A DNA stretch of 6,439 nt, from NCBI GenBank assembly GCA_001412365.1, contig LKUE01000221.1, forward strand, positions 1 to 6,439, read 5' to 3'. The position numbers and the translations under genes were made by a program. Below are positions 1-6,439 of the stretch, one piece after another; the stretch's first letter is position 1, and each line of letters begins with the position of its first letter. Below the pieces are notes generated by a model, which did not search any database, was not told where the DNA came from, and was given only the letters and a program-made list of their open reading frames with translations. The DNA comes from Desulfuromonas sp. SDB (lineage in GTDB: Bacteria > SDB-A).

Positions 1-3000
1 TTAAAAAAAGAACTTCAAATTTATGATAACGACCCCCTGGCCCGGCACCACCTAAATGTCTATCCTCAACGAGCGGTTAAATTAGGGGTTTGGGGAAGAG
101 ATGTTGATACAGTTAGAGTTTTAGTGCTAAAAGTTGAGTTTCAGTTGGATTCCTCCCCTCTGACCACCGGTGATGGTAAGTTTAATTATCAAGGAAACGG
201 TGAACCTGAATACAATAGTGACGGTACCCACAATTTAAACTATGACCCCCCTCATGATTCTGCTTATTTTGATCATCAAATGGAAGCGTTAAGGTGGTAT
301 TACTGGAGTGAATCAAAGCACCGGATGTGGATTGACTATCACATTTTCCCGCTTGGAGACAGCAGTTCTTATGTGGTTCCCCATGATATGGTTTATTATG
401 GAGATCCCTACAATATTGTATATGGTTTATTCTATTTGTTGAGAGATGCGGTGTATGTTGCCGACAGGGATACAGTAGCAGATATTGATTTTTCCGACTA
501 CGATGCAATTATACTGTTTCATGCCGGTTCAATGTGGCAGACTGATTACGGCAATACCCCTTATGATCTTCCTGCAGTGTGGATAGGTGGGGCAGATGGT
601 TTGTTTGGAGAACCAATTTATGCCAATAATCGCACAGATGAAATTTATGAAGCAGTAATGTATTCGGAAACAGCTTTTCAGGATGGCGCCGCTGCTTATC
701 TTCAGGGAGGGCTGGCTCATGAATTCGGTCATCAGTTAGGAGCTTTTGACCTCTACGATGTTTCCGGATATACCATGGGCTGTAACGGATGGAGTTTACA
801 TGGTACCGGTAATTGGAATTTGGATGGCTTGGTTCCTCCCCATGAAGATATCTGGAATGTTATAAAAATGAATTATCCGGGGGGGCTTTTAACTCCTGTG
901 ACCATAGATGATGACACCACCGTTGAATTGAGGTGGAGAGGCTCTTTGGATAGTACTGCAGTTTTTGCAATTGAAGTACCCATAAATAATCGTGAATATT
1001 ATCTAATCACTTACCGCTTTGCCTGTACTCCCGGAGATACTTCGCATGTCAATCCGGATTCCAATGCCACCAGAGTGTGGAGAGACGGAGTGATGGTAAA
1101 GTTTTTTGATTACGATTATTCATTACCTTTGGATGATAGCACCGGTGGCTTAATTATCTGGCATGTGGATAGAAAAGCAGATTCTTTAGCTGCTGAAGAA
1201 ATTAACGAAATAAATGCCGGCTTTCCCCACGGGGTTGACATAGAAGAAGCCGATGGTATTCAGGACTGCGAACTTTACTACAATGAAATATCTGACTGGA
1301 ATGCTACTTTTTACGGAAATAAATTTGACCTATGGCGTCCCGATGGACAGCATTGTTTTGATTTAAATTCCAATCCTAATACCAATGATAATTTCGGTTC
1401 GGTAACTCATATAAGAATTGACAGTATTGAAATAATCAATGATACCATTATTCGGTTTAATGTAAATTTTGATTGGAAGACTCCTAATTTTCCATTTTCA
1501 GTAGTAGGTACTTTTGATGTTAATTCACCCACTGCGGTTGATCTGGATTTTGATGGTGAATTGGAAATTATAACTAATACCGAAAATGGTAAAATTTACG
1601 CATTCCGCAATGATGGTTCCGGATATCTTTCCTATCCCAGCGGAGTAACCACTCAGTTTGCCAATCTAAATGGAAATTCTTATACTTCGGTTGCAGTTGC
1701 TCAAGCGGATGGTGATTCGTCAAATGGTTTGGAGATTGTGGCGGGAGATGAAAGTGGATATATCTATGCCTGGCATTCTCTTCCCTCTGAATATCCCCCC
1801 CAACCAGTGGAAGGATTTCCGGTCAGGGTTCAAGCCAGAGTTCCCTGCAGTCCTGTTTTTATCAATCTCGATGATGACAGTGATCTGGAAGTAGTTATCG
1901 GGGCAAATGATAATTATTTCCATGCTTATAATCTCGAAGATCAAGATAACAATGGCGCAGCTGATCCTGTTCCCGGATTTCCTTATGATGTGGGTAGTTG
2001 GGCTTGGTCCACTCCGGTAAAGAGTGATAGTTTATTGTATCTTCTGGGAGGAGATGGAATTCTTCATGCCCTGCACAGAAATTCAAATGGCTTTTGGGAG
2101 GAAAAATGGAGAGTGTTTGATCCTATATTGGAACTCACCACATCTTCTTTAGCTCTCGGGGATATTAACCGGGATGGCTTGGTTGAGGTAGTAGTGGTGA
2201 GAGGAGACAGCTCTCTCCATGTGGTAACTGAAAATGGAGATATTCTGTGGAGCAGAAAGTTGGACGGCTATTCTTTTGTCACCTCTCCATCCCTGGGAGA
2301 TATTGATGATGATGGATATCTGGATATAGTTACTGCCGCTGGATGTAAAGTCTATGCCCACGATATGAATGGGAGTTTAATCCCTGGTTTTCCTGTAGAC
2401 CTTGGGGATACCCTTGAGGTTCAATCTTCTCCGGTAATCGGTGATGTCAATGGGGATCAGGAACAAGATATAATTATTGGAACAATCGGCGGATGGGTTT
2501 GTGGGTACAACCACCAGGGACAGAAGCTTCCCGGTTTTCCTTTAAGCTGCGGGGATTCAGTGTACAGCACTCCCACCTTAGTTGATATCAACAATGATGG
2601 TTTAATTGAACTGCTGGTGGCGGCAGATGATTCTAAATTATATTCCTGGACAATGAGCAATCTGACGGAGATGGATTGGCCGATGTTTCATCTAAATCCC
2701 CAACATCATGCCTATCAAACTACCCCTGCTCAGAGTCCCCGGGCATTCTCTTTGTTTTCGGATTATTATGTTTGGCCCAATCCGGTAGAAGAAGGGGTGG
2801 TGCATGTAAGGTATATTCTATCTGATGACATCAACAATGTTGATATAGACATATATGATATTGCCGGAGACAAGATAATGTCTGTTTCCGGATCAGTTTT
2901 TTTGGGAATTAATGATAATGAAATTGATGTTTCTTCTCTAGCTGGAGGTATATATTTAGTTAGAATAGAAGCGATAAATGGTTCTGATAGTAATGTTCAA

Positions 3001-3027
3001 TTTGTTAAAATGGCGGTTGTAAAATGA
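1..3027 (+). CDS. Secreted M6-family metalloprotease with FG-GAP propeller and T9SS sorting domain (5' truncated)
   Basis: Predicted zinc endopeptidase of the immune inhibitor A (M6) type, exported and probably surface-attached or released. The frame is open from base 1; 41 codons precede the GTG at 124, and conserved M6 sequence (VRVLVLKVEF, then TTGDGKF) spans that GTG, so it is an internal valine and the true start and signal peptide lie off the left edge. The visible part is 1008 residues. Order: M6 catalytic domain (about 110-1470), with HEFGH at 718-732 and the third-ligand Asp at 748-750; later M6-like landmarks GLIIWHVD (about 1147-1170) and IEEADGIQDC (about 1240-1269); a beta-propeller of about eight FG-GAP/VCBS-like blades (1483-2670); and a C-terminal T9SS type A-like domain (2752-3024). 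The natural substrate cannot be read from the sequence. The stop overlaps the next gene's ATG by four bases. Family assignment is firm; attachment at the surface is inferred from the sorting domain. Confidence 0.92.
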   Translation, partial: LKKELQIYDNDPLARHHLNVYPQRAVKLGVWGRDVDTVRVLVLKVEFQLDSSPLTTGDGKFNYQGNGEPEYNSDGTHNLNYDPPHDSAYFDHQMEALRWYYWSESKHRMWIDYHIFPLGDSSSYVVPHDMVYYGDPYNIVYGLFYLLRDAVYVADRDTVADIDFSDYDAIILFHAGSMWQTDYGNTPYDLPAVWIGGADGLFGEPIYANNRTDEIYEAVMYSETAFQDGAAAYLQGGLAHEFGHQLGAFDLYDVSGYTMGCNGWSLHGTGNWNLDGLVPPHEDIWNVIKMNYPGGLLTPVTIDDDTTVELRWRGSLDSTAVFAIEVPINNREYYLITYRFACTPGDTSHVNPDSNATRVWRDGVMVKFFDYDYSLPLDDSTGGLIIWHVDRKADSLAAEEINEINAGFPHGVDIEEADGIQDCELYYNEISDWNATFYGNKFDLWRPDGQHCFDLNSNPNTNDNFGSVTHIRIDSIEIINDTIIRFNVNFDWKTPNFPFSVVGTFDVNSPTAVDLDFDGELEIITNTENGKIYAFRNDGSGYLSYPSGVTTQFANLNGNSYTSVAVAQADGDSSNGLEIVAGDESGYIYAWHSLPSEYPPQPVEGFPVRVQARVPCSPVFINLDDDSDLEVVIGANDNYFHAYNLEDQDNNGAADPVPGFPYDVGSWAWSTPVKSDSLLYLLGGDGILHALHRNSNGFWEEKWRVFDPILELTTSSLALGDINRDGLVEVVVVRGDSSLHVVTENGDILWSRKLDGYSFVTSPSLGDIDDDGYLDIVTAAGCKVYAHDMNGSLIPGFPVDLGDTLEVQSSPVIGDVNGDQEQDIIIGTIGGWVCGYNHQGQKLPGFPLSCGDSVYSTPTLVDINNDGLIELLVAADDSKLYSWTMSNLTEMDWPMFHLNPQHHAYQTTPAQSPRAFSLFSDYYVWPNPVEEGVVHVRYILSDDINNVDIDIYDIAGDKIMSVSGSVFLGINDNEIDVSSLAGGIYLVRIEAINGSDSNVQFVKMAVVK
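718..750 (+). other. Zinc-binding active site of the M6 protease
   Basis: The codons spell HEFGHQLGAFD, matching HExxHxxGxxD. Two His (718-720, 730-732) and the Asp (748-750) should bind zinc, and the Glu (721-723) should be the general base. Asp as third ligand instead of His is typical of M6 peptidases. A downstream Met (775-777, in TMGCNGW) is a candidate Met-turn residue; that role is inference. All catalytic residues are present, so the enzyme looks active. Confidence 0.9.
1483..2670 (+). repeat. FG-GAP/VCBS-like beta-propeller, about eight blades (protein-level repeat)
   Basis: Each blade carries a short acidic, calcium-binding-like loop followed by a hydrophobic strand of the type E-I/V-I/V. 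The loops start near 1540 (DLDFDGELE), 1708 (DGDSSNGLE), 1864 (NLDDDSDLE), 2161 (DINRDGLVE), 2299 (DIDDDGYLD), 2443 (DVNGDQEQD) and 2584 (DINNDGLIE). The blade near 2020-2058 has lost the acidic loop. A GFP motif recurs between blades at 1813, 1975, 2386 and 2533, with a related NFP at 1486. Such propellers usually bind ligands or cell-surface partners, or act as rigid spacers. The blade count is by eye and could be seven or eight. Confidence 0.82.
2752..3024 (+). other. C-terminal type IX secretion sorting domain (type A-like)
   Basis: The last 90 or so residues fit the Por-secretion-tail pattern: a WPNP motif (2773-2784), an alternating-strand stretch ending VDIDIYDIAGDKIMSV, then IDVSSLAGGIYLVRIEA, and a lysine at the very C-terminus (KMAVVK). 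In Bacteroidota this domain directs Sec-exported proteins through the outer membrane T9SS, where it is cleaved and the cargo is often anchored. No T9SS component gene lies in the window, so a working system in this organism is assumed. Confidence 0.85.
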
Positions 3028-3686
3028 ACAGAATAATTATATTTCTTTTGATATTACCACAATTAGTCATGGCGGGAAGCACCCCTTCCAAGCCTAAAGT
3101 TTTACTTGCTTCAGTTTTACTTCCCGGGGCAGGGGAATATTTACTGGGAAATAAAAAAGTTGCCTACAGTATGTTTGCTGCAGAAGCCTTGATATGGACA
3201 GGATACTTTTCATTTAAATGGTACGGCAACCGTATCACCGATAATTATCGCATGTACGCATCCGAATATGCCGGAGCTTATTCAGGAGCTACTGATGATG
3301 ACTATTGGGATGCAGTAGAATGGTATGTCAACGCCGAAGAGTACAATCGTTCGGTGAGGGAAGAAGCCCGAGAATTATATCCTGATGACTGGGAAGCTCA
3401 GCAAAGATATATTGATGAACACAGTTATACTGGATCACTTGCCTGGGATTGGAATAATTACAATTCTCAATATGGTTCTTATCGAAGCATGAGAGTTGAT
3501 GCCCGGCAGATGTTTCAAAATGCTTCTTTTGTGGCAATTGGAGCTATTGTCAACCGGGTTGTCTCCTTGGCGTGGACCTTTAACAGTTTGAGGAATTTAC
3601 CAATCTCCGGAGAAGTTGAACCTGATTTGAGATTTTCTCCCAATTCCTGGCAAGTAGGATTTAAAATTAACGGCGTGTTTAAGTAG
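3024..3686 (+). CDS. DUF5683-like small membrane or exported protein of unknown function
   Basis: A 220-residue protein with no known biochemical role. Residues 1-17 form a signal peptide (hydrophobic IIIFLLILPQLV, likely cleavage after VMA). Residues 25-42 hold the sequence LLASVLLPGAGEYLLGNKK, the pattern I associate with DUF5683-like proteins, followed by a hydrophobic helix (about 46-64). Residues 71-160 are hydrophilic and unusually aromatic (13 Tyr, 5 Trp). A second hydrophobic segment (about 167-188) contains AIVNRVVSLAW, like the conserved N-R/H-x-V-S element near the end of this family. The start codon overlaps the protease stop as ATGA and has no good Shine-Dalgarno, so translation is probably coupled. 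Inner-membrane or periplasmic location is inferred. The gene is real (signal peptide, operon position, compact packing), but the family name rests on pattern memory, not a search. Confidence 0.8.
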   Translation: MNRIIIFLLILPQLVMAGSTPSKPKVLLASVLLPGAGEYLLGNKKVAYSMFAAEALIWTGYFSFKWYGNRITDNYRMYASEYAGAYSGATDDDYWDAVEWYVNAEEYNRSVREEARELYPDDWEAQQRYIDEHSYTGSLAWDWNNYNSQYGSYRSMRVDARQMFQNASFVAIGAIVNRVVSLAWTFNSLRNLPISGEVEPDLRFSPNSWQVGFKINGVFK

Positions 3687-3693
3687 ATTAGTT

Positions 3694-3699
3694 GAGGGG
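3694..3699 (+). promoter_or_regulatory. Ribosome binding site that fixes the glmM TTG start
   Basis: GAGGGG lies six bases before the TTG at 3706, in the only intergenic gap of the window (3687-3705). It supports TTG as the start; the next in-frame ATG lies after the catalytic serine loop and cannot be right. A second in-frame TTG at 3712 is less well spaced. Confidence 0.75.
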
Positions 3700-3705
3700 A
3701 ATAAG

Positions 3706-5037
3706 TTGCCTTTGATCAGAAGTGTTTCCGGTATCAGAGGGATAATTGGTGAAGATTTCAATCCAGAAGTTATTTTAAGTTACCTTGGTGCTTTTTCACA
3801 AATTATTCCTCCGGGAAATGTTTTAGTGGGAAGAGATCCTAGAAGTACCGGAGACAGTTTGTCTAAAATCGTTGGGGGAACCCTGCAGGCTTTGGGCAGA
3901 GATGTAATTGATCTGGGTATAGTGACCACCCCCACTGTTCTGATTAATGTTAAACAGTTATGTGCTTCCGGAGCAATAATAATAACTGCTTCCCACAATC
4001 CCCAGCCCTGGAATGCATTAAAAATGGTGGGACCACAAGGCTTGTTTTTAAATTCTGATGAAATCAACAAATTGTTTCAGAAGGCAGATGAAAACAACAG
4101 TTCCTGGAAATCCTGGTCAGACTACGGTAATTACCAGAAAAGTTCTCAAGGAGCAGCTAATCACCTCGCTTTATTGTTGAAATCAAGATGGTTTACACCA
4201 TGTTCCAGTTTAAAGGTAATTATTGACACCGCAGGGGGTGCTTCTGCAACTATTCTTCCTCAATTATGTGAACAGTTAAAATGTAAGCTGGTAGAAGTGA
4301 TTGGAGAAAAACCGGATAGTAATTTTACCAGGGAACTGGAACCAATTTGTAAAAATTTAGGCAGTTTAAAACATAAAATTAAAAATAATCCCGGAACCAT
4401 AGGATTGGCTACGGATACTGATGGTGACCGGCTAGCTCTGATTGACGAACAGGGCAACTGTATTGGTGAAGAAAGAACACTTCAGCTGGCGGTTAAAGCG
4501 GTTCTACAGAAAAACAAGGGGGCCGTAGTGGCTAATGTTTCCACTTCAGCAGGAACGGCAATAATTGCCAGGCAGGCTGGATGTGAGTTTTTTACCTCTC
4601 CGGTTGGAGAGGCAAAAGTGGTGGAGGAGATGATAAAAAGACAAGCTATTATTGGGGGAGAAGGCAATGGAGGAGTAATCTTTCCAGAAATTCATCCGGT
4701 CAGGGACGCCCAAACTGCCGCTTTGTTAATTTTGGGATTTCTTCAGCAGAATAATATTACCTTAAGTCAAGCGGTGAAAGACTTGCCAAAATTGTTCATG
4801 GAAAAAGATAAAATTCCCATTTCCGCTAATTATGATGATTTATCTAAAATTTCTTCAATTTTCTCTGATCCGGAAATTGTTGAAGTGGACGGACTTAAAA
4901 TAATCCAGGGAAAGGAATGGGTACATGTTAGAAAATCGGGGACCGAACCGGTTATTAGGATAATTTCAGAAGCGGAGCAACCGCAGAGAGCTAAGCAATT
5001 GGTGGATAAAGTAAAAAATATTATCAGGGGTTCATAA
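3706..5037 (+). CDS. glmM: Phosphoglucosamine mutase (alpha-D-phosphohexomutase family)
   Basis: Converts glucosamine-6-phosphate to glucosamine-1-phosphate in the cytoplasm, on the way to UDP-GlcNAc. The 443 residues fit the four-domain phosphohexomutase fold. The N-terminus VSGIRGIIGEDFNPE is in register with the family start. The phosphoserine loop is TASHNP (94-99, catalytic Ser96), followed by WNALK. The metal loop is DTDGDR (237-242), the sugar-binding loop GGEGNGG (317-323), and the phosphate-binding loop RKSGTEPVIR (409-418). All key residues are present. The GEGNGG loop differs from the GEMSGH/GEQSGH of classical bacterial GlmM and resembles Bacteroidota and archaeal forms, in which phosphomannomutase or phosphoglucomutase activity is also possible. 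The overlapping glmS favours GlmM. It starts with TTG and its stop overlaps the glmS ATG by one base (TAATG). Confidence 0.88.
   Translation: MPLIRSVSGIRGIIGEDFNPEVILSYLGAFSQIIPPGNVLVGRDPRSTGDSLSKIVGGTLQALGRDVIDLGIVTTPTVLINVKQLCASGAIIITASHNPQPWNALKMVGPQGLFLNSDEINKLFQKADENNSSWKSWSDYGNYQKSSQGAANHLALLLKSRWFTPCSSLKVIIDTAGGASATILPQLCEQLKCKLVEVIGEKPDSNFTRELEPICKNLGSLKHKIKNNPGTIGLATDTDGDRLALIDEQGNCIGEERTLQLAVKAVLQKNKGAVVANVSTSAGTAIIARQAGCEFFTSPVGEAKVVEEMIKRQAIIGGEGNGGVIFPEIHPVRDAQTAALLILGFLQQNNITLSQAVKDLPKLFMEKDKIPISANYDDLSKISSIFSDPEIVEVDGLKIIQGKEWVHVRKSGTEPVIRIISEAEQPQRAKQLVDKVKNIIRGS
5026..5030 (+). promoter_or_regulatory. glmS ribosome binding site inside the end of glmM
   Basis: AGGGG lies six bases before the glmS ATG at 5037 and within the last glmM codons. 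It supports this start, which also gives the required Met-Cys N-terminus. Confidence 0.7.
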
Positions 5038-6439
5038 TGTGCGGAATTGTTGGAGTTGTAAATTTTAAAAATGCAGTATCAATTCTCATTGATGGTTTAA
5101 AGCGCCTTGAATACAGAGGATATGATTCTGCAGGAATTGCCGTTGTAGATTCACAGCAGGATATTGCGGTGGAGAAGGTAGCGGGAAAAGTTAGAGAATT
5201 GGAGAAAAAGGTATTTTCCTGGCAGCCCCAGGCGACCTTGGGAATTGCCCATACTCGTTGGGCTACTCACGGGGAACCTTCCCATAAGAATGCTCATCCC
5301 CACATAAGCGGCAATGGGAAGATAGCGGTTGTCCACAACGGTATAATTGAAAATTACACTTCCTTGAAAAAGTTATTGATAACCCGGGGACATCAAATAA
5401 AAACAGATACAGATACTGAAATCATTGCTCATTTAATTGAAGAATTTTACGAAGATGATATTTTTAAGGCAGTTCAGGTAACCTTACAGGAATTAGAAGG
5501 AACTTATGGGCTGGCGGTTATCTGTTCAGATGAACCAGATAAAATTGTGGTAGCCCGGCTAGGAAGCCCTTTGGTGATTGGCAAAGCAAATCACGGCATG
5601 TTGATTGCTTCTGATGCAGTAGCTCTAGCCAGACATACTAATCAGGTGGTGTTTCTGGAGGATAAAGAAATTGCCAAAGTCTCCGCCGATGAATTTTATA
5701 TTGAAACCATTGAAAAAACAATGGTCACCCCCAAGCTTCAGATAATTGATACGGATATCCAGAGAATTGAAAAAGGGGGATTTGATCATTTCATGCTCAA
5801 AGAAATTATGGAACAACCCCAAGTTATCAGGGATGCGGTTAGAGGGCGTTTGGACTGGGAAAATGGAACTGCCCGGCTGGATGGACTAGATATTCACCGG
5901 GAGGATTTACGGAGGGTGGAGAAAATTATAATTTTAGGCTGCGGGACTTCCTATTACGCAGGATTAATTGGGGAGTACATTATTGAGCAGTTGGCTAACA
6001 TCCCCGTGGAGGTTGAATACGGAAGTGAATTTAGATACAGAAATCCGGTAATCGGAAAGAACACCGTTGCCTTTGCCATCAGCCAAAGCGGAGAAACTAT
6101 TGATACCCTTGCCGCCATGAGGGAAGCTAAACGAAAGGGAGCAACTGTTCTGGGAATTTGTAATGTGGTGGGAAGCACCATTGCCCGAGAAAGCGAGGGA
6201 GGGGTTTATATTCATGCCGGTCCGGAAATTGGAGTTGCTTCAACTAAAGCCTTCAGTGCTCAGGTAGCAGTATTAAATCTAATTGGCTTATTACTGGGAA
6301 GAATGAAAAATATATCCGTAGATCAGGGCAGGATTTATGCAGAGGCAATCCAGAAAATTCCTGATCAAATCACTCAGATATTACAGCACACTTCTGAAAT
6401 TCAAAAAATCGCAAAAAAATATTCACAGCGTTTGAATTT
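5037..6439 (+). CDS. glmS: Glutamine:fructose-6-phosphate aminotransferase (isomerizing), 3' truncated
   Basis: Makes glucosamine-6-phosphate and glutamate from fructose-6-phosphate and glutamine, the committed step to UDP-GlcNAc. 467 codons are visible; the family is usually about 600-610 residues, so roughly 140 (most of the second SIS domain and the C-terminal tail) lie beyond the right edge. The glutaminase domain starts with MCGIVGV, where Cys2 becomes the N-terminal nucleophile after Met removal. Further motifs are YRGYDSAG (26-33), HTRWATHG (72-79), HNGIIENY (100-107), TDTDTE (123-128) and GTYG (155-158). The linker has DHFMLKEIMEQP (250-261). The first SIS domain has ILGCGTSYYA (299-308), SQSGETIDTL (349-358) and GPEIGVASTKAF (395-406). 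No frameshift or lost catalytic residue is seen. It directly overlaps glmM, leaving no leader of its own for a glmS ribozyme, so control is probably through the shared transcript. Confidence 0.97.
   Translation, partial: MCGIVGVVNFKNAVSILIDGLKRLEYRGYDSAGIAVVDSQQDIAVEKVAGKVRELEKKVFSWQPQATLGIAHTRWATHGEPSHKNAHPHISGNGKIAVVHNGIIENYTSLKKLLITRGHQIKTDTDTEIIAHLIEEFYEDDIFKAVQVTLQELEGTYGLAVICSDEPDKIVVARLGSPLVIGKANHGMLIASDAVALARHTNQVVFLEDKEIAKVSADEFYIETIEKTMVTPKLQIIDTDIQRIEKGGFDHFMLKEIMEQPQVIRDAVRGRLDWENGTARLDGLDIHREDLRRVEKIIILGCGTSYYAGLIGEYIIEQLANIPVEVEYGSEFRYRNPVIGKNTVAFAISQSGETIDTLAAMREAKRKGATVLGICNVVGSTIARESEGGVYIHAGPEIGVASTKAFSAQVAVLNLIGLLLGRMKNISVDQGRIYAEAIQKIPDQITQILQHTSEIQKIAKKYSQRLN

Noticed and set aside
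124-126. GTG as the start of the protease gene
   Set aside because: The frame stays open to base 1 and conserved M6-type sequence (VRVLVLKVEF) spans this codon, with no signal peptide after it; it is an internal valine.
3687-3705. Possible promoter or terminator between the DUF5683-like gene and glmM
   Set aside because: The gap is 19 bases, shows no inverted repeat and is largely taken up by the ribosome binding site.
3780-4070. Antisense open frame of 96 codons opposite glmM
   Set aside because: It covers the conserved catalytic-serine region of glmM and its translation has no family resemblance or plausible ribosome site that I can see.
4595-4612. Perfect hairpin (7-base stem CCTCTCC/GGAGAGG, 4-base loop) inside glmM
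   Set aside because: No U-run follows on either strand, so it is not an intrinsic terminator. It encodes a conserved-looking SPVGE segment, so coding constraint explains it well enough.
5954-6215. Overlapping antisense open frames opposite glmS
   Set aside because: They lie opposite a strongly conserved SIS domain, have no recognisable motif, and are explained as shadows of the real gene.

Overview
The window is one uninterrupted run of four same-strand (+) protein genes with almost no intergenic DNA. It looks like the middle of an operon from a Gram-negative bacterium of the FCB superphylum (Bacteroidota, Marinimicrobia, Cloacimonadota, KSB1 and relatives). Three things point there: a secreted protease ending in a type IX secretion (T9SS) type A-like sorting domain, a DUF5683-like small membrane protein, and a phosphohexomutase carrying the TASHNP...WNALK and GEGNGG signatures that I associate with Bacteroidota-type GlmM. 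The phylum cannot be fixed from this window alone.

Layout. Positions 1-3027 hold the 3' part of a large M6-family (immune inhibitor A-like) metalloprotease. It has a catalytic domain with HEFGH...D, a propeller of about eight FG-GAP/VCBS-like blades, and the C-terminal sorting domain; its N-terminus lies off the left edge. Positions 3024-3686 overlap the protease stop by four bases (ATGA) and encode a 220-residue exported or membrane protein resembling DUF5683. After an 18-base gap with a clear Shine-Dalgarno, 3706-5037 encodes a phosphoglucosamine mutase (glmM) starting at TTG. From 5037, overlapping the glmM stop by one base, begins glmS (glutamine:fructose-6-phosphate aminotransferase), which runs off the right edge after 467 codons.

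How the genes work together. GlmS makes glucosamine-6-phosphate and GlmM isomerises it to glucosamine-1-phosphate. These are the first two dedicated steps to UDP-GlcNAc, which feeds peptidoglycan and lipopolysaccharide. The first two genes make a cell-surface or secreted protease and a small envelope protein. Their link to amino-sugar synthesis is only co-orientation and tight packing.

No RNA gene, CRISPR array, insertion sequence, terminator or recognisable promoter is visible, and no stretch of 300 bases lacks a gene. I see no convincing novel system. The items most worth a second look are the coupled protease/DUF5683-like pair, its aromatic-rich middle region, and G/C homopolymer tracts in the protease gene.
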